DNA from: Fasciola hepatica
Taxonomy: Eukaryota > Platyhelminthes > Trematoda > Plagiorchiida > Fasciolidae
Reading direction: 5' to 3'
DNA: 64,000 nucleotides
Assembly: GCA_948099385.1 (NCBI GenBank)
Contig: CANUEZ040000163.1
Coordinates: forward strand, 7,411,001-7,475,000
Positions 63,289 to 64,000 of the stretch are shown here, in pieces (position 1 is the stretch's first letter; each line of letters starts with the position of its first letter). Under the pieces are notes generated by a model. The model did no database searches. It was given only the letters and a program-made list of their open reading frames with translations, and was not told the DNA's origin. A program made the translations under genes and the position numbers.

Positions 63289-64000
63289 AAACAGTTGGAT
63301 TTCATCCAGCTTCCACACTTTGATGCAACCCTACTGGTTCAACTTGATGATACCCAACTTCAGATGATTCGTGAAGCATGTAATCGGCAACGCCTAGTTG
63401 CAAACGATTTACTCAGCCGATATGGGCTCAGTTCAACGACAGCACAAAGTGAGTCCGTATCTGTGCCGCTAAAGCCTGCAACGGATTCAGATGAATATGG
63501 ATTCGCATCAACTGAGAAACTCTGTTCCGGAAAAGCACCTGGTGGCGTGGATTCAATGAGCTGTTTGAAACCACTGTGCACCTTGGATCGAATCAGTTCG
63601 AGTATCTGTGAAATCGAGGACGAATTTCGAACAATCCGAGATGAACTGCGACCTGTAACCGAAGAGACAACGGTCGTCCCCCTAGTTCAAACGGACCATG
63701 ACAAACCGAGTGGACAAATTTATCCCACATCAGGACATTATAACCTGGGATTACTGAGCATCAAATTGGATGATGATCAAGCTTTTTTGTTGGTCACAAC
63801 ACTGAAAACCAAATGGGGATCAGTCCGTCTGGCTGCCCAGAATTTGATGTGTCAGACCGCACAACTAGCACGTCAACTATTAATCCTGCAACGTTTGGTT
63901 GATGTCAGTTTGACTGTGAAAGAGGCGGGCAGTTGGTTGGAACGGACCTACGAGGACTTAGAACTGCCCACTTTGGAGAAACGTTGTGATCAGTGGTTCG
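63289..64000 (+). CDS. Beta-spectrin exon: repeat 3, open at window end
   Basis: This frame is open for 237 codons to the last base. It starts KQLDFIQLPHFDATLLVQLD, then TQLQMIREACNRQRLVANDL, a helix B type stretch. Residues about 52-145 are rich in Ser, Thr and Pro and look like an insert or disordered loop. Spectrin-like helices resume at LDDDQAFLLVTTLKTKWGSV, with helix C ending LILQRLVDVSLTVKEAGSWL, the start of the next repeat. The acceptor is TTGTTTTCAG|A, phase 0, in frame with the donor at 47309. No stop and no clear donor is visible before the window end. The gap of 16 kb from the previous exon makes the direct join the least certain in the gene. Confidence 0.88.

Overview
The window is eukaryotic (about 40% GC, no dense ORFs, small exons with consensus GT/AG splice sites, introns up to 19 kb, (TA)n microsatellites, old retroelements). 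The mix of an RTE-like LINE, a Penelope-like element with a GIY-YIG tail, Tc1/mariner relics and tRNA-derived SINE-like pieces, together with long repeat-filled introns, suggests a parasitic flatworm, most likely a trematode. I infer this; no species marker is visible.

One protein-coding gene is well supported: a beta-spectrin family gene on the + strand. It enters the window already inside its first calponin-homology domain (CH1) and is still open at base 64000. Six exons are visible: 13399-13572 (second half of CH1), 20065-20169 (CH1/CH2 linker and start of CH2), 39470-40018 (rest of CH2 and first linker), 45251-45412 (partial spectrin helix leading to repeat 1), 46463-47308 (spectrin repeats 1 and 2) and 63289-64000 (repeat 3 with an insert). 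They encode about 849 codons, splice in frame, and every intron is phase 0. The protein would be an actin-binding, membrane-skeleton cross-linker. The sequence is well diverged from vertebrate beta-spectrin, so a beta-heavy type chain is possible.

Layout: 1-13398 has no gene I can support (the first CH1 exon or exons were not found). Intron A (13573-20064) holds dispersed repeats and a (TA)n tract. Intron B (20170-39469, 19.3 kb) is a transposon graveyard: an RTE-like LINE on the - strand (22496-25790), two Tc1/mariner relics on the - strand (about 26560-27600 and 36635-37590), two SINE-like copies in opposite orientation (32241-32450 and 33862-33945) and a Penelope-like relic on the + strand (38200-39240). 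Introns C (40019-45250) and D (45413-46462) have little that I recognise. Intron E (47309-63288, 16 kb) has two more (TA)n tracts, a 46-base repeat pair, a hairpin-bearing repeat and a second copy of a repeat also found in intron A.

All identified transposon coding regions are broken. No operon, CRISPR, rRNA or intact tRNA gene is present.
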